From Bretschneidera sinensis (taxonomy: Eukaryota > Streptophyta > Magnoliopsida > Brassicales > Akaniaceae): 64,000 nucleotides of DNA. Positions 35,018 to 44,728 of the stretch are shown here, piece by piece. The translations under genes were made by a program, and so were the position numbers. The notes beneath the pieces were generated by a model. It saw only the letters and a list, made by a program, of their open reading frames with translations. It had not been told where the DNA came from and ran no database searches. Position 1 is the first letter of the stretch. Each line of letters opens with the position of its first letter. The stretch spans positions 37,091,501 through 37,155,500 of the forward strand of contig CM043698.1 in the NCBI GenBank assembly GCA_023935145.1, in the 5' to 3' direction.

Positions 35018-35679
35018 AATCATATCGTAATTCCTACTGTTAGTTCGTGTTTTGATTTTACAGCCCATATCAAATGGACAGGTTAACGAGTGTGGAGCAT
35101 AGAATACAGGCAAATCGTTTCGAACCAATAATATCAATAACATGCTTTATAAGCACTGATCTTTCTCCAAGCACTTAAGGATTAAAAGAAAATCCTCCAA
35201 AGTACAGAGAGACAACTGTAAGAGATTTTGTTACTTGCTCCAATGCAAAAGGCCTTCATGGGATTTCTCCACTGCTGCATTTAAGGATTTGAACATTACA
35301 ATGGAGATGTTGAATGCATTGTGATGCATGGGTTTATAAACTAAAAAGTTCGGCACTTCTGTATCACAAACCATACATCACAATGCATTCAAATCCTGTA
35401 ATGCAAAGTGCAATAATTTTATCAAGGCCTTTTGTATTAGAGTAAGCAACAAAATCTCCCGCAGTTGTCTCTCTCTACTTTGAAGGATTTTCTTCTGATA
35501 AGTCTAAGTCTCGGGCTTGGAGAAAGAGAAATTTTTATAAAGCACGTTACAGATATTCTTGATACGAAACGATTTGTCAGTACTCTATGCTCCACATTTA
35601 TAAACTTTGTCATTTGATATAAACTGCACAATCGGCACAAAAAAAAACGCAAACTAACAGTAAGAATTACGATATGATT
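35018..35679. repeat. Large imperfect inverted repeat (660-bp foldback)
   Basis: The left arm, about 35018-35254, is the imperfect reverse complement of the right arm, about 35424-35679. Matching blocks include CATATCGTAATT with AATTACGATATG, GTGTGGAGCATAGA with its partner near 35585, AAATCGTTTCG with CGAAACGATTT, AAAATCCTCCAAAGTA with TACTTTGAAGGATTTT, and AAAAGGCCTT with AAGGCCTTTT. The spacer also folds: GAATGCATTGTGATG near 35313 pairs with CATCACAATGCATTC near 35378, leaving a terminal loop of about 30 nt. Transcribed from either strand this would give a long double-stranded hairpin. It may be a foldback transposon or an inverted duplication of the MIRNA/siRNA-precursor kind. No coding match recognised. 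Confidence 0.8.
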
Positions 35680-36480
35680 AAAAGCATAAAGGAGGAAAAA
35701 AATTGTACGAAGCACAAATCCAAACAAAAAATCTTTTGGACCAGAGAAGAGATTGAATGGAGAAGAAGAAAAAATGGCATCATATTTGAGGAGTATAGAG
35801 ACATTTGACAGTACAGCAGGTAAAGTCTCTAAAGGGGACTTCTGTCTCAAAGTAATCCACAAAACGAGTTTGGTGAATTTAAATTTGATAGACCCAATAA
35901 TTTAGCCATCAACAAACCCCGAAGAAGATTGTGGTAAAGTAATTAGTAGGATGTCATTATTGGTTGGGGATTGCGGGTACTCTTATACTAAAGAGTCATA
36001 AAAAAATTATTTGGTTGGTTTAATTAACAGTTTATAAACAAATATAAATCTACATCTATTAACATATTATACAAAATTAGAGGGGTTTTCATGATCTGAT
36101 TTTTTTTTTTACGAATTTTACTAGGGAAATTAAAGAATAATTATTTACAATTGATCATTTTCTCTCGCAATTCAGAAAACCAAATTTATTAAATTACTAA
36201 TCAAATTGTTTCAATGTAGATAACGAATTCATGTCTCAATCACATATCATAATTGAATCAAAGTGCAAACCTAAAGAGATCATGCATTTTATAAATTCCT
36301 ACTTAGATAATCCCTAAGTTTCGGAAAAGTCCATCAGCTAGTTATTTTGTTTAAGTAAGTCATATTGTGTTTTTTTTAGGACCCGTTCCAACTCAATGAT
36401 GAAACTCATTTTTAAGATAGATCGTTTTTAAAAGAGTTTGAGCATACTTTTAAAGATAAAACAAGAAAGTGAGTTAATTT
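35680..36480. other. AT-rich spacer, no gene seen
   Basis: Frame 35437-35862 (minus) overlaps the foldback arm and has no recognisable protein content. Otherwise AT-rich non-coding sequence. Confidence 0.5.
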
Positions 36481-39260
36481 GTTTATATTGTAGTCATACT
36501 TGGAAATTTTGATGCACATTAGCCTTGATTTGAGTAATCTGTTGCTTTAGAGTAAAGCATGGAGACATATTGAATGATACTTGCATAATTCCGCAACAAT
36601 TGTGAGTTTTTCGAGCCTTAGAATTGATTCATTATGCATATCAATTCAAATTCTCTTCTGAGTGCATCTTGTGAATATAATGTTTTCTAGAACTTGCTTT
36701 AAAACCACTTGAGACGATCGTATATGTTTAGATTTAGAGAAGACGGAGGCAAATTAGGATTTTACCACCATGATTAAATGGTATTTGTCCTGATCGTGAT
36801 TTGACCCCTAGATAGCCTTTTGAGCCTGAATTAGCCTATTTTCTTCATTAACCCACATTCACTTACCCTTATGAACTTAAACACTTTGCCAACCTTTTTT
36901 TCTTGGAACTAGTGAGCTTAGATCTTGTTTATGTTGATTTGTAACGTGGAGATGGTGGAAAAGCATTAGTGTGGGGGAATTTCATGTGGTTCTAAGGTGG
37001 TTGTCAAAAAAAAGAAAGATAAAAGGAGTAGTAGGGACATGAAAAGAAGTGTTATGATTCAAAGAATACAAGTCCTGAAGAATTAGGAGCATTATGAGTC
37101 TTTAAAGTAAGTTGAAAGCCAAAGTGATGAAATCTGCCCTAAAGTGATAGAAACGTGGCACTTGATAATGATGATCTATTTATGACCTTTTTGAATGCTT
37201 TCTAGTTCTGAGAAAATTTTGTAATATTATTTCTCTTCTTTCTTATGAAACCTTGACCCCTTAGCCCTATTACAACCTTTTCAAAGACCTCTTGATCCTT
37301 TGATGTTCTGTTTCTGGTGTGGAGAATGGGTGCACAAGCAAGCCTATGGTTTAAACTGTTTTCACAAGTGTTTGAGTGATTAGTATAGCTAGTACCACAT
37401 TTAAATGAGTGAAAACCATAGTGATGCATCGTGAGAAGTAAAATTTGATACTATTTGTGCATTAACTTGAGGGTGGCATATTACACTTATTCTTGGCTGA
37501 TTATTCACACACACACTCAAAGTACGAATGTTATACAATCTTAATAACTCCGTGGCTTGTTTTTGAGGTAAACTTGTGCTCTTCCTACTTTATTATGCCA
37601 TATTGTCTAAAAGATCTCTGAGAAGTAAGTTGGAAGGATTAGAATCATTTAATTTGTGTTATGTCAGTTTCTGCCGTTTCCCTTGAGATTCTACTAGGTT
37701 ACATACTGTTTTGTTTTGCTAAGGGACTAGCAAAAGCTAAGTGTGGGGGAATTTGATAGGAACACTTTATGTGACGTTTTTAATGCCTTTCCTACCCTAA
37801 TTGGCTTTGTAATTCTCTTAACTTTGTTTTTTTGAGCTTAGTTTCTATTCATAGTGTTTAGAGAGCTTGTGAACGTGGGAATGGTAAAAGAATGTGCAAA
37901 AATGAGTTTTCTTAGTTACTTTAGGAAATATAAGTGGATCAAGAAAATAGTCTTATCATTCTAAGAAACTTTCCTAATTTGGAAACTTACCCTTTTGATA
38001 GCTTTCCTTTTCTAATTATGGAAACTTTCTTTATTTATTATTTTTTGATTTCTTTGTAGGGAATTTCCACCTTAGAATTTCGAGAAGACCCAACGACCAG
38101 AGTGAAATGGTCATATCTTCTTGCACACATCTCCAAATGGGCTGAAACTTGTTGGGTTGGAAAAATGACGTCTTGAACTTCAATTTGGATCTAAGAAAGT
38201 CTAAAAAGGATATTGTTTGGGCCTGTTATGATAGGCCTAAACCCAGTAGGTTGTTGCATCCGAATCTTCTTCCACTTTGGGCTTGGACCTTGCACCTTAC
38301 TTAGTTGACAAGAGATTATGTGATTTTTGTTGGGCAGGCCCATGTTAGGTTGGACATACCCATGTTATTAATTTACCTTCTAAATAAGCCCAGTTGAAAC
38401 CCTATTTTTATTTCTAATTGTGCACAGCCCAAAACCATAATTTCTCTCCTAATTTTTGCACAAGCTGGCCACCTATTTTTATTTCTCATTGTGCACAACC
38501 CCAAACCCTAATTTCTCTCCTAATTTTGCACAAGTCGGCCACCTATTTTTATTTCTCATTGTGCACAGCCCAAAACCCTAATTTCTCTCCTAATTTTGCA
38601 CAAACTGGCCACTTATTTTTATTTCTCACTGTGCACAGCCCAAAACCCTAATTTCTCTCCTAATTTTGCACAAGCCGGCCACCTATTATTTTCCTTCTAA
38701 TTAAAACCTAGCCAGCCGCCCAAAATTCTCTCCAAATTAAGCCCAGCCACAACCCTAATTTACATTCTAAACAAGCCTAGCCAGCCACCTCAATTGTCCT
38801 TCCACATGTGCACAGCCGCAACCCTAGTTTCTCTTCTATATATACAAAGCCGAAAACCCTTTTTGGGGGATCGTTTTTCTGAGCTCCCAACTCCAAATTC
38901 AAGAAGCAAGAGGCTGAAACACTCCACCATTCCATCTCCAATTGTGAGCACAAAAGGACTTCTCCAAATTGTGTTCTCCTTCATCGATCATTATAGCCGT
39001 GAGGATCATCACTATTAACATCTCAAGCTTCCTTGAGTGTGTTAAAGAAGTGTAACCCTTATGACTATTCTTTTTAATTAAAAGTAAAGTCACAATCTTT
39101 TGGCATACGGTTAACAGGCATCCCCTCTTGGAAGAGAAATTATCAAGTGTTCCTCACTTTATGTTGTATTACCATGATTCGATGATTAAGTGATAATTTC
39201 AATACTCAAGTTTTTCATATTATCAATGAGTGAATGGTAACACTACGTAGGGTAAAAAAC
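36481..39260 (+). mobile_element. Remnant of a Ty3/gypsy-like 3' region and LTR
   Basis: Two purine-rich tracts of the kind that precede plant gypsy 3' LTRs, AGTGTGGGGGAATTT, occur at about 36969-36983 and 37740-37754. The second runs directly into TGATAGGAAC, a plausible LTR start (37755). Between them is text such as CCTTGACCCCTTAGCCCTAT, reminiscent of the non-coding 3' region of Athila/Tat elements. The presumed LTR continues over the 70-bp tandem repeats and a TATA-like CTTCTATATATACAAAGC near 38833. No pol domain and no second LTR are seen, so the class is inferred and the right border is uncertain. Confidence 0.45.
38410..38700. repeat. Four-copy ~70-bp tandem repeat
   Basis: Units begin at GTGCACA at 38420, 38491, 38561 and 38631 (spacing 71, 70, 70). 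Each reads through AACCCTAATTTCTCTCCTAA, TTTTGCACAA, GGCCACCTATTTTTATTTCT. A partial fifth unit starts near 38690, and related words (CACAGCC.AACCCTA) recur near 38813. The open frame here (38418-38651) is produced by the repeat and is not a gene. Confidence 0.88.
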
Positions 39261-39340
39261 ATCTAATGATTTCTCATTTTCTTGTGGGATTTGGTGGGGA
39301 CTGTTTTATAATCAAACTAACAATGTGTGTGTATTTATAT

Positions 39341-39745
39341 ATACTAGCATCTCAACACATGCTACGCGTGTTGATCTGCTTTTTTATGTGATAAAATAAT
39401 ATGCTAATAATTATCTTCTTAATTGTAAGGATGCCAAACATAATAGTCATATATAGAGAAAATCAATTTGGGTTAAAGATAAGATAGATAATGAGAGAGA
39501 TAACGAGAGTGGAGAAGTTAAGTCTGTATGGGATAGTGGGAGAAAAATAAGAAGAGCGAAGAAGTTAAGTCAGAGTGAGATAGTGAGAGAGAAAAACATA
39601 AGAGAAAGATGTAAGCGTTCCAGTTAATACAGTTACATATATAACCTTATTTAAATATTTGATTTATATATTTAAGTAAGAGTTTATTGGGTATTTTAAG
39701 GGCTAGACACCAAATGGGGTTCTGGCTTTATTAATAGTAAGTATA
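39341..39745 (+). mobile_element. Possible nonautonomous Helitron-like element
   Basis: The left end TATATACTAGCATCTCAACA is followed by the short hairpin-forming CAACACATGCTACGCGTGTTG-type text (6-bp stem). The right end reads GGGGTTCTGGCTTTATTAAT then AGTAAGTATA. This pairing resembles ends seen in plant nonautonomous Helitrons. I see no CTRR end or hairpin that settles it. Confidence 0.3.
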
Positions 39746-40319
39746 AATATTTTCTAGTATCTTTTTTTTCTTCCTAGAAAATTTTTAACAAAAAATATAA
39801 TACTAGTTCCATTAAAATGGTCAATTATAATTTAAATATAGGATGAACATATTTGTTTTAATACTATTTAGTTGAAAAAGACCGTTTGTTCTCCAAAAGA
39901 TTGATGAATTGACTTGTTTAATCTATATTCATTCACTTTATTTTTTGGTACGATAAAATTTGATTATAGAGATTCCAAGACCAAGTTTATACTAGTATTG
40001 AAGTTTTGAAGAATTTGATTAATCAAATACCTTTAAATTTTTGATGGATTTGATTTTAAATATAATGAATGATGAATAATTATAATAAAATATTTTTTAT
40101 ATTATATGTTTGCATTATTTTCTAAGTAAAAAAATATTAAATCTATAACTTAAACCGATTTATTGTATTAAGTTCAAATTAAAATTGAATGAATTTTAGG
40201 TTAGATTGAGATTTTTCCGATCCAATATAATTAGATTTGATTAATTTTTTAAATTAACCGAGCCAAACGATCCATGCCCGTCCCTGTCTCCCACTCATCT
40301 CCCAATTCACCTGTGTGTG
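39746..40319. other. AT-rich spacer upstream of NDPK relic
   Basis: AT-rich, no gene recognised. The last 60 bases become CT-rich (TCCCACTCATCTCCCAATTC), typical of a plant promoter. Confidence 0.5.
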
Positions 40320-40327
40320 TATAAAAG
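40320..40327 (+). promoter_or_regulatory. TATA box of the NDPK relic
   Basis: TATAAAAG in GTGTGTATAAAAGCTC, about 110 bp before the ATG at 40434, followed by a CT-rich leader. The promoter looks intact although the gene is not. Confidence 0.55.
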
Positions 40328-40433
40328 CTCTAACTACTTTCTTTCGCTCTTCTGCTCTATATGTTCTTCAGTTCTCTGTTTCTTGATAGCAAAAACTCAG
40401 TAAACTATCTTCTTTCTTAGCATCAAAGGAAAT

Positions 40434-40505
40434 ATGAGCTCCGAAATTTGCAGATCTGCTTCTAGAGTCTTCTTTCTGCTTCTAAGAACGCTCGTTTCTA
40501 CTCCG
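40434..40505 (+). pseudogene. Relic first exon of a mitochondrial-type nucleoside diphosphate kinase
   Basis: ATG 40434 opens MSSEICRSASR, the start of plant NDPK3/NDPK4-type proteins (organelle-targeted nucleoside diphosphate kinases). After the Arg codon the annotated frame becomes VFFLLLRTLVSTP. The next frame instead reads LLSASKNARFYS, the expected continuation of the targeting sequence, up to a donor TCCG|GTAATT (40505/40506) in the expected phase. A net loss of about 10 nt with frameshift explains this. No NDPK catalytic exon (with its NxxHG active-site region) is visible before the next gene at 43.3 kb. The call rests on a short but distinctive N-terminus and on gene order. An alternative is a chance match in a short non-coding transcript. 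Confidence 0.62.
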
Positions 40506-41916
40506 GTAATTTTCTTAGCTTTTACAAATCCTGTGTTTTGTTAACCGTTGGTTAATTCTGTGAATAAGATGTTTGCATTTCTATGAATTTCCAGTTTCGT
40601 TTCAGTATTGTAACTACTGTGAATGTGCCAATCAATTTCAAATGTTTCATTATTTTCTGTAGTTTCGAATCTGTAAGATCTCTGATCTGTATTAGTATCT
40701 AATTGAGAAATGAAATTTAGATGATTGATTCTCAAGCATTCATTTCTAGTTTGACGATGTTGAATTCAATTTTTTTTTTTATATAAAATTATGAATCCAT
40801 CTCAAAATTAAGTTACTTGGGATAATAGTCAATTTTTCGTGATTTTGTAACGTGTCCCTCGATTTTGGATTTTTAGGAGTTTTTTTATTTATTTTTAATT
40901 ATCTTCTGCAGTACTTGTCTATTTATGATTGTTTTTAGTTTGTTCGGTCTTGTTATCATGTCATCGCCTTTTGGGAGTGAAAGATCCTATTTTTTTCTTT
41001 AATTAACCATGGGTTTCTGACAATTTCATTTTTTTTCAAATATTTAGGTTTTGTTATCTAAACTTGAATATGAGTATTGGATGGTACATGTTTAAGTGTA
41101 AAATTTATAAATTTATAATTTTTTTTATAATTTTTTTATTTAAAATGTTTTACTACTATATTTTTATTTAAATATCAAAAATCCAAAAAAATATACAATA
41201 AAATATAAAAATATAGAGTACATATAACATAGAACTTGTTTTGTTTTGTTTGCAATTAGTGTTTAACTATTCATTAAATGTGAAAAAAAATTAATTATCA
41301 AAATAAAATCATATTGTATCAACGCTTACCAATTATAATTTATTTTTTAAAAGATAAATAATTAAATTCACAAGATATATTATAAAAAAAATATATGTAT
41401 GTTATCTAAACAATCAATAGTTTTAATTATAATGAAAAATTCTCAATATATTATCTCTACTATTTCCTTAAAAATATATCACAACTAAATCATCGTTTTG
41501 ATATCTTTAAACAAATAAATTAAAATTGTTAAGCGTTGATATATATTGCCTAAGCTTCCAAGATCTAGACAACATGGTTCATCCATAAATATATAATGTT
41601 TAATTTGAAAATTTAAGTACAAAGTTTAAAACATAATTATATAATATAAAAATTATTTTTATTAATATATTGATTTAAATCGAGTCAAGTTGAACTGAAA
41701 GAATACTTGACTTAAAAACTAACAAGTTTAAAATGTTGAGTTTTATCGAGTTAAGCCACATTATGCTCAAACTCGACTTAAGGATTTTGCGAGTAAAAAA
41801 TTATGCTCAAGATTGACGCATAAATCATAAGGTGAGTTTAAACAATTAAAAAATCAAATCGATCTCAAGTTGTTTGAGCTGATTTACCGCCGTCGTCAAG
41901 GATAAAATTAAATGTT
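40506..41916. other. Former NDPK intron and AT-rich spacer, no exon seen
   Basis: The first few hundred bases read like a plant intron (T-rich). I looked for catalytic NDPK exon sequence on the plus strand and found none. Near 41690-41880 words such as ATCGAGTCAAG and CTCGACTTAAG repeat, typical of degenerate dispersed plant repeats. Confidence 0.5.
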
Positions 41917-42980
41917 AAACAATATTTTTAGTCCTCCGACTATTCACAATTTTTTAATTTAGTGCCCTAACAAAAAATTTTCTAAATCATATCATCAACT
42001 CTTTTATTTTGCCCTATTTTGATCTTATTATCAATTTTCCGTCTAATTTTTCTGTAAAATGTCATGTTATTTTGATGATATGACATACATGTCATATTTT
42101 CTCTTCTTTAATTTCAAAATTTAAGAATTCTAAATACTTCTCATTCATCTTCTATTTCTAAACTTATTTTTTCTCTCAAATTCCTTTATCTAAACAATAA
42201 ATTGATTTTACCCATAGAGATTTCTTAAATTTTTTAGCTAAATCATGGTGAAAAATATCAAAATTTTATCTTTTTTTTTCATCATCTCTCACCCACAATG
42301 GTTAAAAGATGCCATCCATTGACTCCCTTCAAAAAATAACCATCAAGAAAATGGAGATGGTGGAGGTCTGTATTGGAATTCTCTCATAGTTGGTAAATTT
42401 ATTTACTTTTTTGTGGCTTATTTTGTTGGATTTGCTTTATTTGTGGCTTTTATTAATCAGTAATTTTTTGGCACATGCCTTCGTAGAAAAGAGAAGCTTA
42501 TGGTTTTTGTGCTATTAAGGAAAAATAAAAAATGATATATTTTCTCGATAGCCAAACATTGGTGAAAATTATAACTTATTTGTTTGTGTTTTATATCTCT
42601 CTCACGTAATCATTTTAAAGCACTAGATGTTTGTGTCTTATAATATGCGTTTTGTGGATTGGACCACGATCCTCTCTATTTGAAAATTTAAATGGAAATT
42701 AAGTTCATGGTGAGATTGAATTTAAATATTCTCCATTTGATAACGTGTTATTCAATTTTACCATAAATTTGACTTTATTTCAATTCCCAAATTGAGAGAA
42801 TTATGATCATCGTAAATCTAACCATATTAACAATTCTATATCATATTATCAAGATAACATGGTATTTTATGGAAAACTGAAAGATCAAAATGAAGAGTTG
42901 AAGATATGGTTTAATAATTTTTTTATTGGGATACTAAATTAAAAAAATCGCGAATAGTTAGAAGATTAAAAATATTGTTT
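41917..42980. mobile_element. Mutator-like nonautonomous element with long TIRs
   Basis: Terminal inverted repeats of about 165 bp. The left TIR begins AAACAATATTTTTAGTCCTC (41917) and contains CGACTATTCACAATTTTTTA and AATTTAGTGCCCTAACAAAA. The right TIR, read on the minus strand from 42980, begins AAACAATATTTTTAATCTTC and contains AACTATTCGCGATTTTTTTA and AATTTAGTATCCCAATAAAA. Similarity extends through GTCATGTTATTTTGATGATA and its partner. Flanking AAATTAAA on both sides fits an 8-9 bp target duplication. Long TIRs plus this duplication length point to Mutator-like transposons. The ~700-bp interior encodes no transposase; whether it holds captured host sequence is unknown. Confidence 0.72.
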
Positions 42981-43299
42981 CTTAAATTAAACTAGGGATC
43001 AAACTTCACGGGTTAAAACGCAATTAAGCCAATTTAATAAATAGAAACAACTATAACAGACGGTAAAATGCCCACAGTTATACTGGTAAAAGGTTTTCCT
43101 TTCGTACTTTAACCCTTAAGTAGTCCGAAACTATGAATCTAGTCATAACCAATATAATGATGCCACGTAACACAAAGATTAACAGCGAAAGTCTTCAGAA
43201 TGCTGAGCTGTACTGGAATGTACTACCTATTCCTTAATTAAGAAGATTACGCAATATTTGCGGATTTGAAATCTAATCATATATAGCACGGTTGATGAT

Positions 43300-44728
43300 T
43301 GATTTTGATTTGCACTTTGAAATCCGCCGATCCAATAAATACCGTCCCCACTCCTAAGCGCGACTGGAGGAAACAAACTCTCTGCTCTTCCCTTTCTCTC
43401 AAAAACACTGAAGTCTTTGGTTTTTTGGCAACATCTCCGTGTCAAAACCCTAACCCTAGCTCCATCGAAGTTCGCTGCTCGATTCGCTTTTCCATCACAG
43501 TTTGGTGAAGTTTTCACTCTATAACTAGGTAAGCTTCTCTCTTTTTTCTTTACGCCGCGCTTCTTTTTTCCCTGCCTTGTAAAAATAGATCCTGTATCTT
43601 CTCTTTCTCGATCTCTTTGTACATGTAGATATGTGAGTGTGTGTGCACGTATAAATAATGAGTTCGTTTCTTGGTTGCTTTGTGGAATTTGTTGAGCGAG
43701 CATGGGAACCCTAGATGCAGTTTTTTCTATCTCTCTCTTGCGAAATTGACTTTTCGGTTGATAAGAAATTGAAGGAAGAACATTATTAAGTTCTGATTCA
43801 ATGTTTCTGCTGGTTTCCTTTTGCTTGTTGGTTTTATTTGCAAATTAACTTAAGATGCTAAATTAGCTTCAATTCGTTTAGAGTTAGTTTTTCTCTATTC
43901 ATGCTTTTAAGTATGGAGTATTAGTATATTTTTGCTCACCCTACTGTTTTAAGAAGGGGGATTAGCTTTTCTTGATTTTGATGCTGTATTACGATAGATG
44001 CTTGTTTGGCGCCCGTTCTTTCCTGATAAGTACTGCTGTTATGCTTGAGCTCCAAATCCATGCTTGAAATTGTTTTTTTTCCTCCTTAATTTTGTAATTA
44101 TTAAAGACATTGAATACTTCAGTATTGAAACATGGAAACAGTGGTTTTCTGTGAGGCTCCATTGGAGCTGCATCATAAAACTTACTTGAGCTTTGTGCAT
44201 AATACTTGTCAAGAGAATTGGTTCCGGTGAGTTTTTTTTACTGAAACGATTTTACTTTTTAAGTGTGAGGAAGTTAATCTTTCCTCTCTCCATCTTTTGG
44301 TCAACTTGGAGAGAGAGGAATGCGAGGACTTTTGAGGGTTTTGAGAGCTCAATTGATGCCACTAGAAGTAGATGGATTATTACTTTTTGTTTTTGGTCTA
44401 GGGGGAATTATTTTGTAAACTAGGAGTTCCAAGATTTTATAGACTCATTCTCTTGTAGATAGGCTTTTGTTTTTGGGTTGCATCCTCTTGGTACTTTCTA
44501 TATATACAATTTTTTACTTATCAATTTATTTAAACTTAAAGTTTATGGTTAGTTTTTTTTGTTGCTACGGTGGAGATACTATATTTTCTGTGCTTGATTT
44601 GATTGTTATTTTTTGACCCCCATGCTTTTCTTTATTCCCTGGTTGATTAGTCTGGTTTTTGAATCCGTCTTTGACCTGTCCTTTCATCTCGTGTCTTTTT
44701 TAATTGTCAATTATGTTTTTTTTTCCAG
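43300..44728 (+). promoter_or_regulatory. 5' UTR exon and leader intron of the UIEF gene
   Basis: A CT-rich leader with AACCCTAACCCTAGC (43445-43459, a telobox-like motif frequent in plant housekeeping promoters) ends at donor ATAACTAG|GTAAGC (43528/43529). The acceptor TTTTTTCCAG lies immediately before the ATG at 44729. The leader intron is thus 1.2 kb. The minus-strand frame 43227-43703 is an antisense shadow. Confidence 0.6.
44190..44525 (+). mobile_element. 5'-truncated LINE remnant in the UIEF leader intron
   Basis: The plus strand encodes FWSTWRERNARTFEGFESSI, the extreme C-terminus typical of plant L1-type LINE reverse transcriptases (W..W.ERN.R.FE). It is followed by the usual LINE 3' tail text (TTTTTGGGTTGCATCCTCTT, then CTTTCTATATATACAA and a T/A-rich end). 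Truncation at the 5' end is normal for LINE copies. No target duplication identified. Confidence 0.6.

Noticed and set aside
35437..35862. 141-codon minus-strand frame
   Set aside because: Overlaps the foldback arm; hydrophobic, basic text with no family match.
38418..38651. 77-codon frame with repeated FSPNF-type text
   Set aside because: Created by the 70-bp tandem repeats being nearly a multiple of three; not a gene.
38410..38700. Possible CRISPR-like array
   Set aside because: Direct adjoining repeats without unique spacers, in plant nuclear DNA.
43227..43703. Minus-strand 158-codon frame
   Set aside because: Lies across the UIEF promoter and 5' UTR on the opposite strand; no recognisable domain.
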